Of a DNA stretch of 64,000 nucleotides, positions 1 through 8,370 are shown one piece after another. The notes under the pieces are model-generated. The model was not told the origin of the DNA and did no database searches. It saw only the letters and a list, made by a program, of their open reading frames with translations. The stretch covers positions 558,001 through 622,000 of the forward strand of contig CAWDMC010000009.1 of the NCBI GenBank assembly GCA_963803295.1, written 5' to 3'. Position numbers and translations under genes: made by a program. The stretch is from CAWDMC01 sp963803295 (GTDB taxonomy: Bacteria > Acidobacteriota > Terriglobia > UBA7540). Numbering within the stretch: the first letter of the stretch is position 1; each line of letters opens with the position of its first letter.

Positions 1-254
1 CCTAAAACCGGCACGGCTTCTGCGGTCTCCCAACTACCCGCGTTCCCAGGAGTGAACCAAGTCTCGTACTGCATACCAATCAAGCTGCCAGGATATCGGG
101 TGGCCTCCAGAATGTTTGAAGTCCCAGGGGAAGACGGGAGATCCTCACCAGTCCACAGAGCAAATGCACACGCGGCTGTTAGGAGGAGGAAGACGGCGGG
201 AAACCAGCAATAAATCAGCCAATCGGCTCGGACTGCTGCACGACACAACACCAT
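1..254 (-). CDS. Secreted GH99-like protein, N-terminal part (cut by window edge)
   Basis: Only the first 84 codons are present; the ATG has its A at 254. Residues about 15-32 form a hydrophobic segment (AVFLLLTAACAFA) fitting a signal peptide. Residues about 48-80, including SLIGMQYETWFT and ETAEAVPV, nearly repeat the same part of the next gene at 313-1788, so this is a paralogue that arose by tandem duplication. By that similarity it is probably a secreted glycoside-hydrolase-like barrel protein. No clear ribosome binding site lies just before the ATG. The substrate cannot be inferred. Confidence 0.7.
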   Translation of the reverse strand, partial: MVLCRAAVRADWLIYCWFPAVFLLLTAACAFALWTGEDLPSSPGTSNILEATRYPGSLIGMQYETWFTPGNAGSWETAEAVPVL

Positions 255-312
255 TGCGTATTTGGTAAGCACCCTTTAAGCTCCTACCTTGCGACAAAGC
301 GTTCGGAACCCC

Positions 313-1788
313 TTATTTCGAGTCCGGCGAATAGGTGAACTCGATTGTGGACGTGACAGGCAGGGTTGAGGCTGATTTCACCGCTAGTTTTTCGAGGTTC
401 AGGTCAAAGAGAGTATGGACCCCATTAGCCAGAAGAGTAACTTGATGTTTTCCAGGGTGCAGGCGCGACAGGTCCAGCGAGTACTGGTTCCCCTGGGCTG
501 CTTTGGCAATCGTGACGCCATCGAGTTGAAGATCGTAACTCCTGGGGGAAGCTCCGAGCGACTGCCAGGTCAAGGGAAGGCGGTTCTGCTTTACCACCGA
601 ACACTGAAAGGGGCCCGAGAGAGCCAGTACGGTAATCCCAGGTGTTTCGCCCCGGTAGAGAGAAACTAACGCCTTGGTGAGATTCATATAGTAGTAGCCC
701 CAGCCGCCGCATCCGCGGTAGGCGCAGGCTCGCAGTTGTGTCGGCTCGATATCGTCGCTGAACTCGAGATTGTACTCATCAACGTAACCGTGATGGTCCG
801 GTCCGTAGCCTTCGCCCTCCTTCTGCCCGGCAAACTCATTCCACTGGTGGATCTGAATGAATTTGGGCCGGGTCTCAAAGGCGACTTTCCAGCTCTCGAG
901 ATAAGGAGCTCCGTGATCCCGGCCTGTCGCCGTCGTCGCGAGCCAACCTCCGGCCGCAAAACACGAAGGTGTTACCACCGTCTCCTCGGGAGACTGATCA
1001 TGATAGGTGACCAACTGCCGGATCGACCCGTCCATCCAGGACCACATTCCGCAGTTCTCCGCGTGATTAATCTGAAGCTGCGACGCCATCCACCGCACGG
1101 TCCACTGCGGTGCATCCAAGGGCACGGGATTCTCACGATCCTTGAGATACTTGCAGGGATCGGCCGGGTTGAAGAGAACCATAACCAGGGGCTTGCCGTT
1201 GTAATAGAGCCACAAGTCCTTGTACTCCGCTTTCGAGAGGTAGTTCTTCGTCAGCCAGGCGAAGATTCCATTGAGTCTTTTCACCCCATCGGGCACACGG
1301 GGGCCGTTTTCAAGGCCGAGCAGCAGCACGATTTTCGGCGTGGACTTCCCCTCCCTATTCATTTGGCTGTAGGTTTTAAGCAACAACTCCGTGGTCTCCT
1401 CCAACTCATGGGTGGCGCCAGCATGCTGCTCCCAATCCGGCTTCATCCATAGCATGTTGCTCCAATCGACGAGTAGCCAATCAATCCCGAGCCCGTCGAA
1501 CCACTCAGCGTGTTTCCGAAGAATACTTGCGTCGTAGGAACTGTATTTACCAAAGATGGGGACGGCCTCGGCGGTATCCCAGTTTACGTTTCCGCGGGTA
1601 AACCACGTCTCATATTGCATGCCAATCAGGCTTCCGTGAAATTTTGTGGCTTCCAGGATTCCGTGCGGGTGAGAAGTTATGCGATTCTGAGAAGCCTCCT
1701 GCGCGGCAGGCCCCGCTCCCAACCATAGTTTGCTGAAGGCAAGTAAAGCAGCCATGATCAGAATAGCTCGAAGAAAATACATCTTCAT
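313..1788 (-). CDS. Secreted GH99-like (endo-mannosidase/WbsX-type) protein
   Basis: A 491-residue protein with an N-terminal signal peptide (ILIMAALLAFSKLWLG). Seen: IGMQYETWFT near residue 55, then a segment about an upright walker-like barrel start (DASILRKHAEWFDGLGIDWL, then LVDWSN), GKPLVMVLFNP near 205, and IQIHQWNEFAG near 315. This pattern of short aromatic-acid motifs resembles the GH99/WbsX-like barrel family, which acts on mannose-containing glycans; assignment is from memory of the family and is tentative. The last ~90 residues look like a small beta-sandwich. It sits between a partial paralogue (1-254) and two secreted proteins, all leftward, so it probably belongs to a glycan-degradation operon ending in the receptor at 6589-10129. 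Confidence 0.65.
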   Translation of the reverse strand: MKMYFLRAILIMAALLAFSKLWLGAGPAAQEASQNRITSHPHGILEATKFHGSLIGMQYETWFTRGNVNWDTAEAVPIFGKYSSYDASILRKHAEWFDGLGIDWLLVDWSNMLWMKPDWEQHAGATHELEETTELLLKTYSQMNREGKSTPKIVLLLGLENGPRVPDGVKRLNGIFAWLTKNYLSKAEYKDLWLYYNGKPLVMVLFNPADPCKYLKDRENPVPLDAPQWTVRWMASQLQINHAENCGMWSWMDGSIRQLVTYHDQSPEETVVTPSCFAAGGWLATTATGRDHGAPYLESWKVAFETRPKFIQIHQWNEFAGQKEGEGYGPDHHGYVDEYNLEFSDDIEPTQLRACAYRGCGGWGYYYMNLTKALVSLYRGETPGITVLALSGPFQCSVVKQNRLPLTWQSLGASPRSYDLQLDGVTIAKAAQGNQYSLDLSRLHPGKHQVTLLANGVHTLFDLNLEKLAVKSASTLPVTSTIEFTYSPDSK

Positions 1789-1830
1789 GGCGGCACTCTT
1801 TTGTCAACAGCGCTTCACAATGCTCAAGAA

Positions 1831-1856
1831 GTGATTCGGGCTCCGGCCCAAATCAC
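1831..1856 (-). terminator. Candidate hairpin after the 1897-2964 gene
   Basis: The arms GTGATT and AATCAC pair, followed inward by GGGC and GCCC around a short loop. It lies 40 bases past the stop of the upstream gene on the minus strand. No T-run follows, so intrinsic termination is uncertain. Confidence 0.3.
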
Positions 1857-1896
1857 CAGGTCGGGTATGACCACGTCCTCGCCCGGGTTAATGGCG

Positions 1897-2964
1897 TTAG
1901 TGACCTAAGCCATCGGCAAACGTTTTGGTTTGTTTCCAGCTTCCCGAGCAAATATACCAGGCAAAGTGGAACCCGCTGAGACCCGCCAGCGGGTGATCGA
2001 GTACAGTTGCGAACGTCCGATTTCGAACAACCGAGGAATAGCCCGGATAGAGCATCGTGTCATAGTTCACATCCCATACCACGTAGCCGCGGCTTGTAGC
2101 CCAATCCGAACTCGGAACCACGGCAGCAACTCCCTCTGTTCCCTCTTGATCGCGATAACGGCCAGCGACAAATGCAGAGGTGCCAGTGCTGGTACACGGA
2201 GCCTTCTGGCTACAATTCTGAGGATGTCCCTTCCCGTACTCATACTCCCAGCGAGCAGCCCCCGTGAGGAACCACTCCAGCGGTCTGGGGGGCCCGGGGC
2301 GAACATTTATGACACTCTGGTCGAGCCGCAAGTAATAGTGCGGCGATTTGCCGGGATTCGTGATCCAGGTGGCGACCGTCTCGATTGCGTAGGAAGTGGA
2401 GTATCCCGGTGGGAAATTGTCACTAATATGTCCGGCCCAGACGCCGATCAACGGTTCAGATTGAAACGAGCTGTTATCTGCTTTATCTACCATCATGGCG
2501 AACGCCCGCAATGAAAGCCCGCTCTTGCAGGCAACGCCCGCGGTCGTCGCAGGAACGAGGAAACTTTCTCCGCCCTGCGAAGGATTGAAAGCCGACCAGT
2601 ACGGGCTCAGGCCCTCCAGTTCCTTCTCGTGCCCTGGACGAAGGGCGTACATTTGAATATTGGCTCCCGCCCCGTGCCCGTAGAGCAGTTCGTCTCCCCG
2701 GTACCGCAGGGAAACCAGGGTGGCGCCGTGCTTCAAATCGAATCGTGCCTCCTGCTCGCCAGCGGGATCGTGCAAAACTACAACCTGCACTTTGCTCTTG
2801 GCTGTAAGCGGATAGTCCTCAACCCGGCATTGTACGTCAGGAATCTTCTGCCCCCATAAAGGTACGGCGCTCACAGGAAGCGAACCGGCAGTGAAAGCCA
2901 TATAACCCAAGAGAGCGAGAACCCTCGCTCGCCCCTTAAATGCGGTTTCATCCTCGTCCCTCAT
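1897..2964 (-). CDS. Secreted protein of unknown function, paralogue A
   Basis: 355 residues, with a hydrophobic segment at about 15-35 (ALLGYMAFTAGSLPVSA) fitting a signal peptide. It is clearly related to its neighbour at 2961-3962: both share CxVxDY, then DPAGEQ, then a stretch of form FDxxxGAxxVSLxYxG about 60-75 residues in, and an ending with FAWYI/FVWYV. The shared layout (beta-rich, with an early GAxxVSL turn) is compatible with a galactose-mutarotase-like sandwich, but this is only an impression. The ATG overlaps the stop of the upstream paralogue (ATGA), so the two are translationally coupled. The context with glycosidases and an Oar-like receptor suggests binding or processing of a glycan. 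Confidence 0.7.
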   Translation of the reverse strand: MRDEDETAFKGRARVLALLGYMAFTAGSLPVSAVPLWGQKIPDVQCRVEDYPLTAKSKVQVVVLHDPAGEQEARFDLKHGATLVSLRYRGDELLYGHGAGANIQMYALRPGHEKELEGLSPYWSAFNPSQGGESFLVPATTAGVACKSGLSLRAFAMMVDKADNSSFQSEPLIGVWAGHISDNFPPGYSTSYAIETVATWITNPGKSPHYYLRLDQSVINVRPGPPRPLEWFLTGAARWEYEYGKGHPQNCSQKAPCTSTGTSAFVAGRYRDQEGTEGVAAVVPSSDWATSRGYVVWDVNYDTMLYPGYSSVVRNRTFATVLDHPLAGLSGFHFAWYICSGSWKQTKTFADGLGH

Positions 2965-3962
2965 TGCTGGCCTCCCTCCCCTGGAAGGTGGCGAGCAAAT
3001 TCCAAGGCATCACGCCACGGACCCACCATCACATACCAAACGAACGCCTTTGACGCGATCCCATCCAAGGCCTCCTGCGATCCAAGGTGGAAATTCCTGT
3101 TTCGCCAGGCATAGTCGCTGTTGAACCCGCCACTAACCTTGCCGTGCGGAAAGTTACTGCTCGGCATCGCAACGGCTAGCCCAACAGTTCGACTTTCTCC
3201 CTGGTACCATCCGCCGGCCATGTATTTCGTTACGGACGGATCGCAAGGGCAATTCTCAGGACTAATGGCGCGAACGTCGAATTCCCACGGTTCGTAGTCT
3301 GCAAAGTCGTATCCGAAGGACCCCACCTTTTCATCGGCAATGTGCGTGAATCGTTCGTCTAACCGCAGATAATATTTTGGCTCGCCAGCAGGATTACTGA
3401 CCCAATGCGCTTTGGTTTCGAGAGTATAGGGGCTGAAGTAACTCAGCGGGACATCGTTATTGACCCGCCCTGCCCAAACAGCGATGAGCGGTTTTTCGTA
3501 GAACGCATTGTTATGATTGAAGTCAAGCATCATCGTCATGAGATCGATCGATTCGGTCCCGTGGCAGGCCACGCCTACGACAGGAGACATCGCTGATCCA
3601 TCTCCAGCCTGCGTAGGATTGTAATCGCCGGTTAGTTTCCCGGCTTTGGCGCTATGGTGAAAGGCCATTTGCAGCAAGCCTCCGCCGTTGTATCCCCAAA
3701 TGTGTTCAATCCCCTGATACTTCAGGGAAACAATTGCCCCGCCTTCGGTGATATCGAAGAGTACGGTCTGTTCTCCCGCCGGGTCCTTGAGGATGGCAGC
3801 TTGATCCACTTGTCCGGGTTCCATGGTGTAGTCCGTCACCTGGCAACCTACCCGGACCGCCTCTTTGTCTGGAGTTGGCGCAGATTGTTGGGAATATAGA
3901 TTCAAGCTCAGCAAAAGAACGACAGAACAGAAGAGACAAACATGCAACCCTTGGTTGCGCAT
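2961..3962 (-). CDS. Secreted protein of unknown function, paralogue B
   Basis: About 333 residues from the preferred ATG at 3962, which has GAGAGG eight bases upstream; another in-frame ATG seven codons earlier lacks a site. Residues 1-25 (VCLFCSVVLLLSLNLYS) form a signal peptide. The mature part matches the downstream gene at 1897-2964 along its length (DPAGEQ, GGAIVSLKYQG, VACHGTES, KYYLRLDE). Function unknown; see that entry for the fold impression. The tandem duplication with an ATGA junction points to two subunits or two specificities made together. Confidence 0.7.
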   Translation of the reverse strand: MRNQGLHVCLFCSVVLLLSLNLYSQQSAPTPDKEAVRVGCQVTDYTMEPGQVDQAAILKDPAGEQTVLFDITEGGAIVSLKYQGIEHIWGYNGGGLLQMAFHHSAKAGKLTGDYNPTQAGDGSAMSPVVGVACHGTESIDLMTMMLDFNHNNAFYEKPLIAVWAGRVNNDVPLSYFSPYTLETKAHWVSNPAGEPKYYLRLDERFTHIADEKVGSFGYDFADYEPWEFDVRAISPENCPCDPSVTKYMAGGWYQGESRTVGLAVAMPSSNFPHGKVSGGFNSDYAWRNRNFHLGSQEALDGIASKAFVWYVMVGPWRDALEFARHLPGEGGQQ

Positions 3963-4068
3963 GGCGAGTCCTCTCATTGGCAAAGCGTTACGACCTATAT
4001 TTCACAGTTCAAAACCCCTCATCCGCCGAACTGCTTCTATAGCGCCCGCCGTCCTCAGTGCCGAAAGA

Positions 4069-4088
4069 CGCCGGTGGGGACACCGGCG
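4069..4088. repeat. Hairpin repeat with GCGCTAC-type tail
   Basis: A perfect 8-bp stem (CGCCGGTG and CACCGGCG) around GGGA, followed directly by CTAC. It shares the ending GGCGCTAC or TGCGCTAC with the hairpins at 41548 and 54392. It lies between the 2961-3962 gene and the end of the glycosidase at 4131, where it could also act as a transcript-end structure. Confidence 0.5.
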
Positions 4089-4130
4089 CTACAGCAATGG
4101 TCGTCACTATATTTTGTAATCCCCACTAAA

Positions 4131-6401
4131 CTAAATCCGAAATTCGTAAGTCCCAGGAGCCTTGATCGCAAATTCCTTCCCTACTTCTCCCGTATCCTTC
4201 CTCCTCCACCGGCCTTCCAGGTGGAGAATCAGCGGATCTCTGGGCTGATCTTTGACTGCTATGTCGATGGCTTTGTCAAAAACCCTAACATCGAGCCGCA
4301 CGCCGCGGTAAAGAATATTGCTGACTCCCATTTCAGGGCAGGAGTCAGGAAGCCGGGGGCGTACGCTTAAGTTCGTTGCCCCGGGATTGAGGCCGAGGAA
4401 GCCATAAATGACAATTGCAGGAATAAGGCTGCTCTCCCAGAATTCACAGTCGACTCCGATGCCACCTGCCGTCCCGCATCCTTGCAGAGTCGAGCCATGC
4501 TTTCCGTTCTCGTAGTACTTGCGATATCCACCCTCGGCCCAGACCTCCTTCTCCCAATTCAGCATCTGAGTCAAACGCTGCCATGCTCTCTCTGGACCAA
4601 GCACGCCGAGATAAGCCCAGAAATCGTAAAAGGCAAAGCCCAGTACGGCGCCGCCATCTTGGACCTGGCCTCCCCAGGGGATGCTCTCGGGTGCCGTCCA
4701 GCCTTGCCCGTACCAATCCAGATTGCGCTTCGTTGTCGCTCGCGGTCCAAAGCGCCAATGATAAATGTCTGCTCCTGTTGAAGTGTCGCCTTCGACAATC
4801 CGGCTGCCGGTCATCCAATCCATGATCGATCTGGCGTGGGCGTCAGAAGCAATCCCGTACCAAATGGCATCGAGGTTGAGAAAAGTGAAACCGTAGTCGT
4901 GAGCCTTGTCGGCGCGGTCGATGCACGCCGCGAATCTTCCTGTCTTGTCATTCCAGAATAATTCGTTTGCTGTTTTCTTGACCGCAACGGCATGACCTCG
5001 CAGATCACCCGGGTCCAACGCCAGGGCGCCCACGGGGACGTCCCATCCGGGATGAGCGGCAATGGCCTCCTCAACCGTGGCCATGGTCTGGAGCGAGGCA
5101 TAGTACTGGGAGGTTGCGTACATATCATCCCAGCCAATGGGCAGCAGGTCCCAGTAATTGCTCCCGATGCCATGGCCATACTGCATTTTCTTCTTGCCGC
5201 CGGATTCCGTTATGTAACCGGGCAGGCCGTCGTGACCCGGCCAAGCATCACGGATGCGGTTGTACCTGAGTCCTCCCATTACGGTTTGCTGATACCGCAG
5301 GGCCATCCGCATCTTGTCGACGACGGCTCGAAGAAATTCAACGTCGCCTGTCCAACGGTAGTAGTCCCAACAGGAAAGAATGTAGATGGGATTATTGATG
5401 GTGTGGCGGGTATCGTAAACGGTGAAGAAGGAATCAAGGGAAAAGCTCACGGTCGACTCACCCGGCGCCAGGGCAATGCGAATGGCCTTTATGCGTCCCT
5501 TCCACGAGGGATGCCGGTGCATCTCGATCATGCAGTGGGTGACGCGCGACACCTTTTCGTGGTCAGGGTCTCCAGTGTCAAAGCCGAAATACACACGGCG
5601 TTCGGCACTGAAATCGGAATCCTCTTCGTGCAGCCATTCCACGTAGGGCAACGCGTTGTCCCGGGGAGGTGGTGTTCGCACCCATCGCAACTGCAAGAAA
5701 GGTGCATTGAAGGCATCAATGGTTACACTGCGAGGTGTGATAATCGCCGGCGAAGGGCCGGTTGCTTCAAGTTGCCACTTCTTATCCTGAATGCCCAGCG
5801 AGCGGACGTTGGTCAACTCCCAACCTTCCATGGCTTTGGCCCGGCAGAAAGGAGAGTTTGGCTCGCGCCGAAGTCTATCCCAAACCCAGCCTGGCCCGTC
5901 ATCCTGGAAATGCCAGCCTGCAGTATACCCATCGGGCCCGGATGGCGCTTGAGTCCACATCGGGAAGGGCCATCCTTGCTCGTGGGCATGAGAGAAATGC
6001 TGATGGGTCCAGATATATCCTTCCCTGTCTTGCTGGATGGAAAGAAGCTCATCGCGATGGATCTGCTGAATGGACTCAGGCCAGCCGGGGTGGATACCTC
6101 CTCCCATCCACATGTCCGAGGTGGTGAGGTACTCTTTATTGAATACGACTTTGCCGTAGCCGCCGCGGTTGCTGAAGTGACTCCAGAGATAACGGCTCAG
6201 TAACTCTGCCTCCGTGTCGTGCTGCGGAAAAAAGAAACGGGGAAAATCCGCAGGAACATCGGTGGTCAAATTTTGGGGGGCGGGGAAAAGCTGGGGAGTA
6301 TCGTCCGTCATTCGTGGCGAGGCAGCGACGGCCATGCCTCCTTCGCGAAGGCTTGCAGCGGCAGCAGCAATTCCCGCTCTGATAAAGTCTCTTCGCTTCA
6401 T
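4131..6401 (-). CDS. Tat-exported six-hairpin glycosidase
   Basis: 756 residues from the ATG at 6401, chosen because AGGAAGAG lies just upstream and the protein then begins with a twin-arginine signal (MKRRDFIRAGIAAAAAS); the open frame runs 45 codons further without support. Seen: WTAPESIPWGGQVQDGG and GGYRKYYENGKHGSTLQG in the second half, with many Trp/Tyr-rich loops, and a closing beta domain (LSVRPRLPD) typical of alpha/alpha-barrel glycosidases of the GH78/GH63/GH94 kind. The family member cannot be fixed by eye. It is probably folded in the cytoplasm and exported whole. It is the first gene after the receptor in the leftward glycan block. Confidence 0.75.
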   Translation of the reverse strand: MKRRDFIRAGIAAAAASLREGGMAVAASPRMTDDTPQLFPAPQNLTTDVPADFPRFFFPQHDTEAELLSRYLWSHFSNRGGYGKVVFNKEYLTTSDMWMGGGIHPGWPESIQQIHRDELLSIQQDREGYIWTHQHFSHAHEQGWPFPMWTQAPSGPDGYTAGWHFQDDGPGWVWDRLRREPNSPFCRAKAMEGWELTNVRSLGIQDKKWQLEATGPSPAIITPRSVTIDAFNAPFLQLRWVRTPPPRDNALPYVEWLHEEDSDFSAERRVYFGFDTGDPDHEKVSRVTHCMIEMHRHPSWKGRIKAIRIALAPGESTVSFSLDSFFTVYDTRHTINNPIYILSCWDYYRWTGDVEFLRAVVDKMRMALRYQQTVMGGLRYNRIRDAWPGHDGLPGYITESGGKKKMQYGHGIGSNYWDLLPIGWDDMYATSQYYASLQTMATVEEAIAAHPGWDVPVGALALDPGDLRGHAVAVKKTANELFWNDKTGRFAACIDRADKAHDYGFTFLNLDAIWYGIASDAHARSIMDWMTGSRIVEGDTSTGADIYHWRFGPRATTKRNLDWYGQGWTAPESIPWGGQVQDGGAVLGFAFYDFWAYLGVLGPERAWQRLTQMLNWEKEVWAEGGYRKYYENGKHGSTLQGCGTAGGIGVDCEFWESSLIPAIVIYGFLGLNPGATNLSVRPRLPDSCPEMGVSNILYRGVRLDVRVFDKAIDIAVKDQPRDPLILHLEGRWRRKDTGEVGKEFAIKAPGTYEFRI

Positions 6402-6537
6402 GGCTCTTCCTGTTTCAAGGAGATTCCTACGGTTCTGCGACCTGGGTGGCGTGGGCTTGGCAGCGCCTTGATGCGCGCGGACACGGGAAGGCTGGAACGG
6501 TCTCTCTGGACTCCAATTCGCTTTACAAAAGTTCATC

Positions 6538-6559
6538 GGGGCACTTCCTAGCGTGCCCC
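6538..6559 (-). terminator. Candidate terminator after the Oar-like receptor
   Basis: Perfect 7-bp stem GGGGCAC / GTGCCCC with an 8-base loop, 30 bases after the receptor stop on the minus strand and followed by a short T-containing stretch (CTTTTG). Confidence 0.4.
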
Positions 6560-6588
6560 GAATGTCTCACGGCGATTTCGCGGTCTCG

Positions 6589-8370
6589 TCAGAAAATCAG
6601 TTTAACGTTACCTTGGACCTGGCGAGGTGCATTCGCCTGGCCCGTGATTTGGCCGAAGCCCGAGGAGGTAGTATTGGTTGAGGGAGCGCTGAACTGAGTA
6701 CGGTTGAAGGCGTTGAATGCGTCCACCGCAATGTGAAGAGTGAAGTTTTCGTGGAGCTTGATGTCCCGCATCAGTGAAAAGTTCTCGCTAAGTACTGTCG
6801 TGTTTCTCAATCTGTAGGCGTTGGTTCTGGGCGTATTACCGAACGTGTATGGCGCCGGGTCCTGAAAGCCATTCTTGTCCAGGTAGTGTGGATTGTCGGG
6901 TCCCAAGAGGTCGCCGGTTCCGTAACTGCCATTGATCTTGATTGGACCTGAGAAGTTGGGGTTGTAGTCAGCGTAACATCCACCTGCATAGGGAACGGTG
7001 CAATTGGCAGCGATCGATGTTCCACCGTTAGCGCCTATGGGCGTTCCCTGGGTATAGCTTTGAATCCCGGAGAATTGCCATCCACTGAGCAGGGCACTCG
7101 CAACCTTGTTGCTGCTGCCCAGTCGATGGCCAGCTCCAAACGGTAATTGATAGACGTAGCTGATTACCAGCTGATTGGGAATGTCCTGCACGCCAACCGC
7201 TTTCTCCAGTCTGTTATTGTAGGCGGTGCGGCCGTTGGCGCCAAAGAAGCCACCCAAATTGGAACCGGCATCGTCGATTTCCTTGCTGAGGGTGTAGGAA
7301 ATCAGGAATTGAAGCCCTCTGGAAAAATGCCTTTGGGCTGCGACTTGCAAGGAGTTGTAGTTACCGTTTCCGAAGTTTTGAAAGTTATCACCAATACCGG
7401 AATATTGGGGGAAGGGACGAAGCATCTGGCCGATGGTTCCCTGAAAATTCGCATAGGGCAAGCCGATTCCAGGAAAGATGGCCTGCGCCGCCGCGAGCTT
7501 GGCGGGATCGTTGGCCGACGCCGTGAGTAACGCCCCAAGCGCCATGTATTGAGGAATAATCTGACCCGACCACATTCCCCGGCCGATGTTCGTGGGCAGG
7601 AAATGGCTATTGCTGGCGGCGTACGACACTTTGATTACGGTTGACGGCGACAACTCGCGCTCGACCGTCAGATTCCAGTTTTGCGTACGGGGCGCTTGAC
7701 CGCCGAGCAGGGGGTCACCATAGCCGATTCCACCGCCCGAAGGGGTTGTGGTGTTGTAGCCCGTATTGATTGTGGAATCAAAGAAGGGTGCATGTGCAAA
7801 GGCCGGGAACCCATTATCCCAGTAGAAGCCGGGCGTAATACCGCCATCCAGGGTTGGAAAATTTGGATTGGCCGAGTATCCCAGAGTGTTAACTCCCGTG
7901 CTCTGCGCGTTGCCGCCCAAGGCGCCCGCATTGTAAAAGAAGGTTCCGTAGGAACCCCGGAGAACAGTCTTGTTGTTGAGCTGATAGGCAAATCCGATGC
8001 GCGGAGCGATATCTTTATAGTGAGTTTGTACCACCGTTCGGCACAAACAACTGTCAGGGCCAAAACCGGTAAACATGAGCGCACCCGGGTAGCCATTCAC
8101 TGCCGGATTCGGCAGGGTGGGATTGAGGAATGAGTTGCGATTGAAAGCCTCGACGAAAGGCTTGGGAATCACGTATCGAACCCCCAGGTTGATGGTCAGG
8201 CGCGGTGTCCACTTGATATCGTCTTGCACGTAAAAAGCATAGTTGCGATAGCGCGCACCCAATACTCCGGCGGCATTCTGGTTAACGCTGCCATTATCGA
8301 CGGCTCCCAGGAGATAGCTGGCATAAGCGTTCCCCGTGCTGGCGTCAACTGCGCCCGTAGGGAGGATGTT
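6589..8370 (-). CDS. Oar-like TonB-dependent receptor, C-terminal part (frame-broken)
   Basis: Outer-membrane beta-barrel half of the receptor whose first half is at 8345-10129. Seen: GNAYASYLLGA, then YAFYVQDDIKWTPRLTINLG, GFAYQLNNKTVLRGSYGTFF, and alternating aromatic strands to a final VQGNVKLIF, ending in Phe as outer-membrane barrels do. The open frame continues rightward past 8345 without a start of its own, and the preceding half ends in a different frame, so one indel near 8345-8390 separates them. Joined, the protein has about 1,180 residues, normal for this acidobacterial family. Probable job: TonB-driven uptake of an oligosaccharide released by the neighbouring glycosidases. It is either a true pseudogene or a sequencing indel. 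Confidence 0.8.
   Translation of the reverse strand, partial: NILPTGAVDASTGNAYASYLLGAVDNGSVNQNAAGVLGARYRNYAFYVQDDIKWTPRLTINLGVRYVIPKPFVEAFNRNSFLNPTLPNPAVNGYPGALMFTGFGPDSCLCRTVVQTHYKDIAPRIGFAYQLNNKTVLRGSYGTFFYNAGALGGNAQSTGVNTLGYSANPNFPTLDGGITPGFYWDNGFPAFAHAPFFDSTINTGYNTTTPSGGGIGYGDPLLGGQAPRTQNWNLTVERELSPSTVIKVSYAASNSHFLPTNIGRGMWSGQIIPQYMALGALLTASANDPAKLAAAQAIFPGIGLPYANFQGTIGQMLRPFPQYSGIGDNFQNFGNGNYNSLQVAAQRHFSRGLQFLISYTLSKEIDDAGSNLGGFFGANGRTAYNNRLEKAVGVQDIPNQLVISYVYQLPFGAGHRLGSSNKVASALLSGWQFSGIQSYTQGTPIGANGGTSIAANCTVPYAGGCYADYNPNFSGPIKINGSYGTGDLLGPDNPHYLDKNGFQDPAPYTFGNTPRTNAYRLRNTTVLSENFSLMRDIKLHENFTLHIAVDAFNAFNRTQFSAPSTNTTSSGFGQITGQANAPRQVQGNVKLIF

Noticed and set aside
4992..6203. 403-codon plus-strand open frame
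   Set aside because: Antisense to the six-hairpin glycosidase, which has a Tat signal, ribosome site and family motifs. The plus frame has none.
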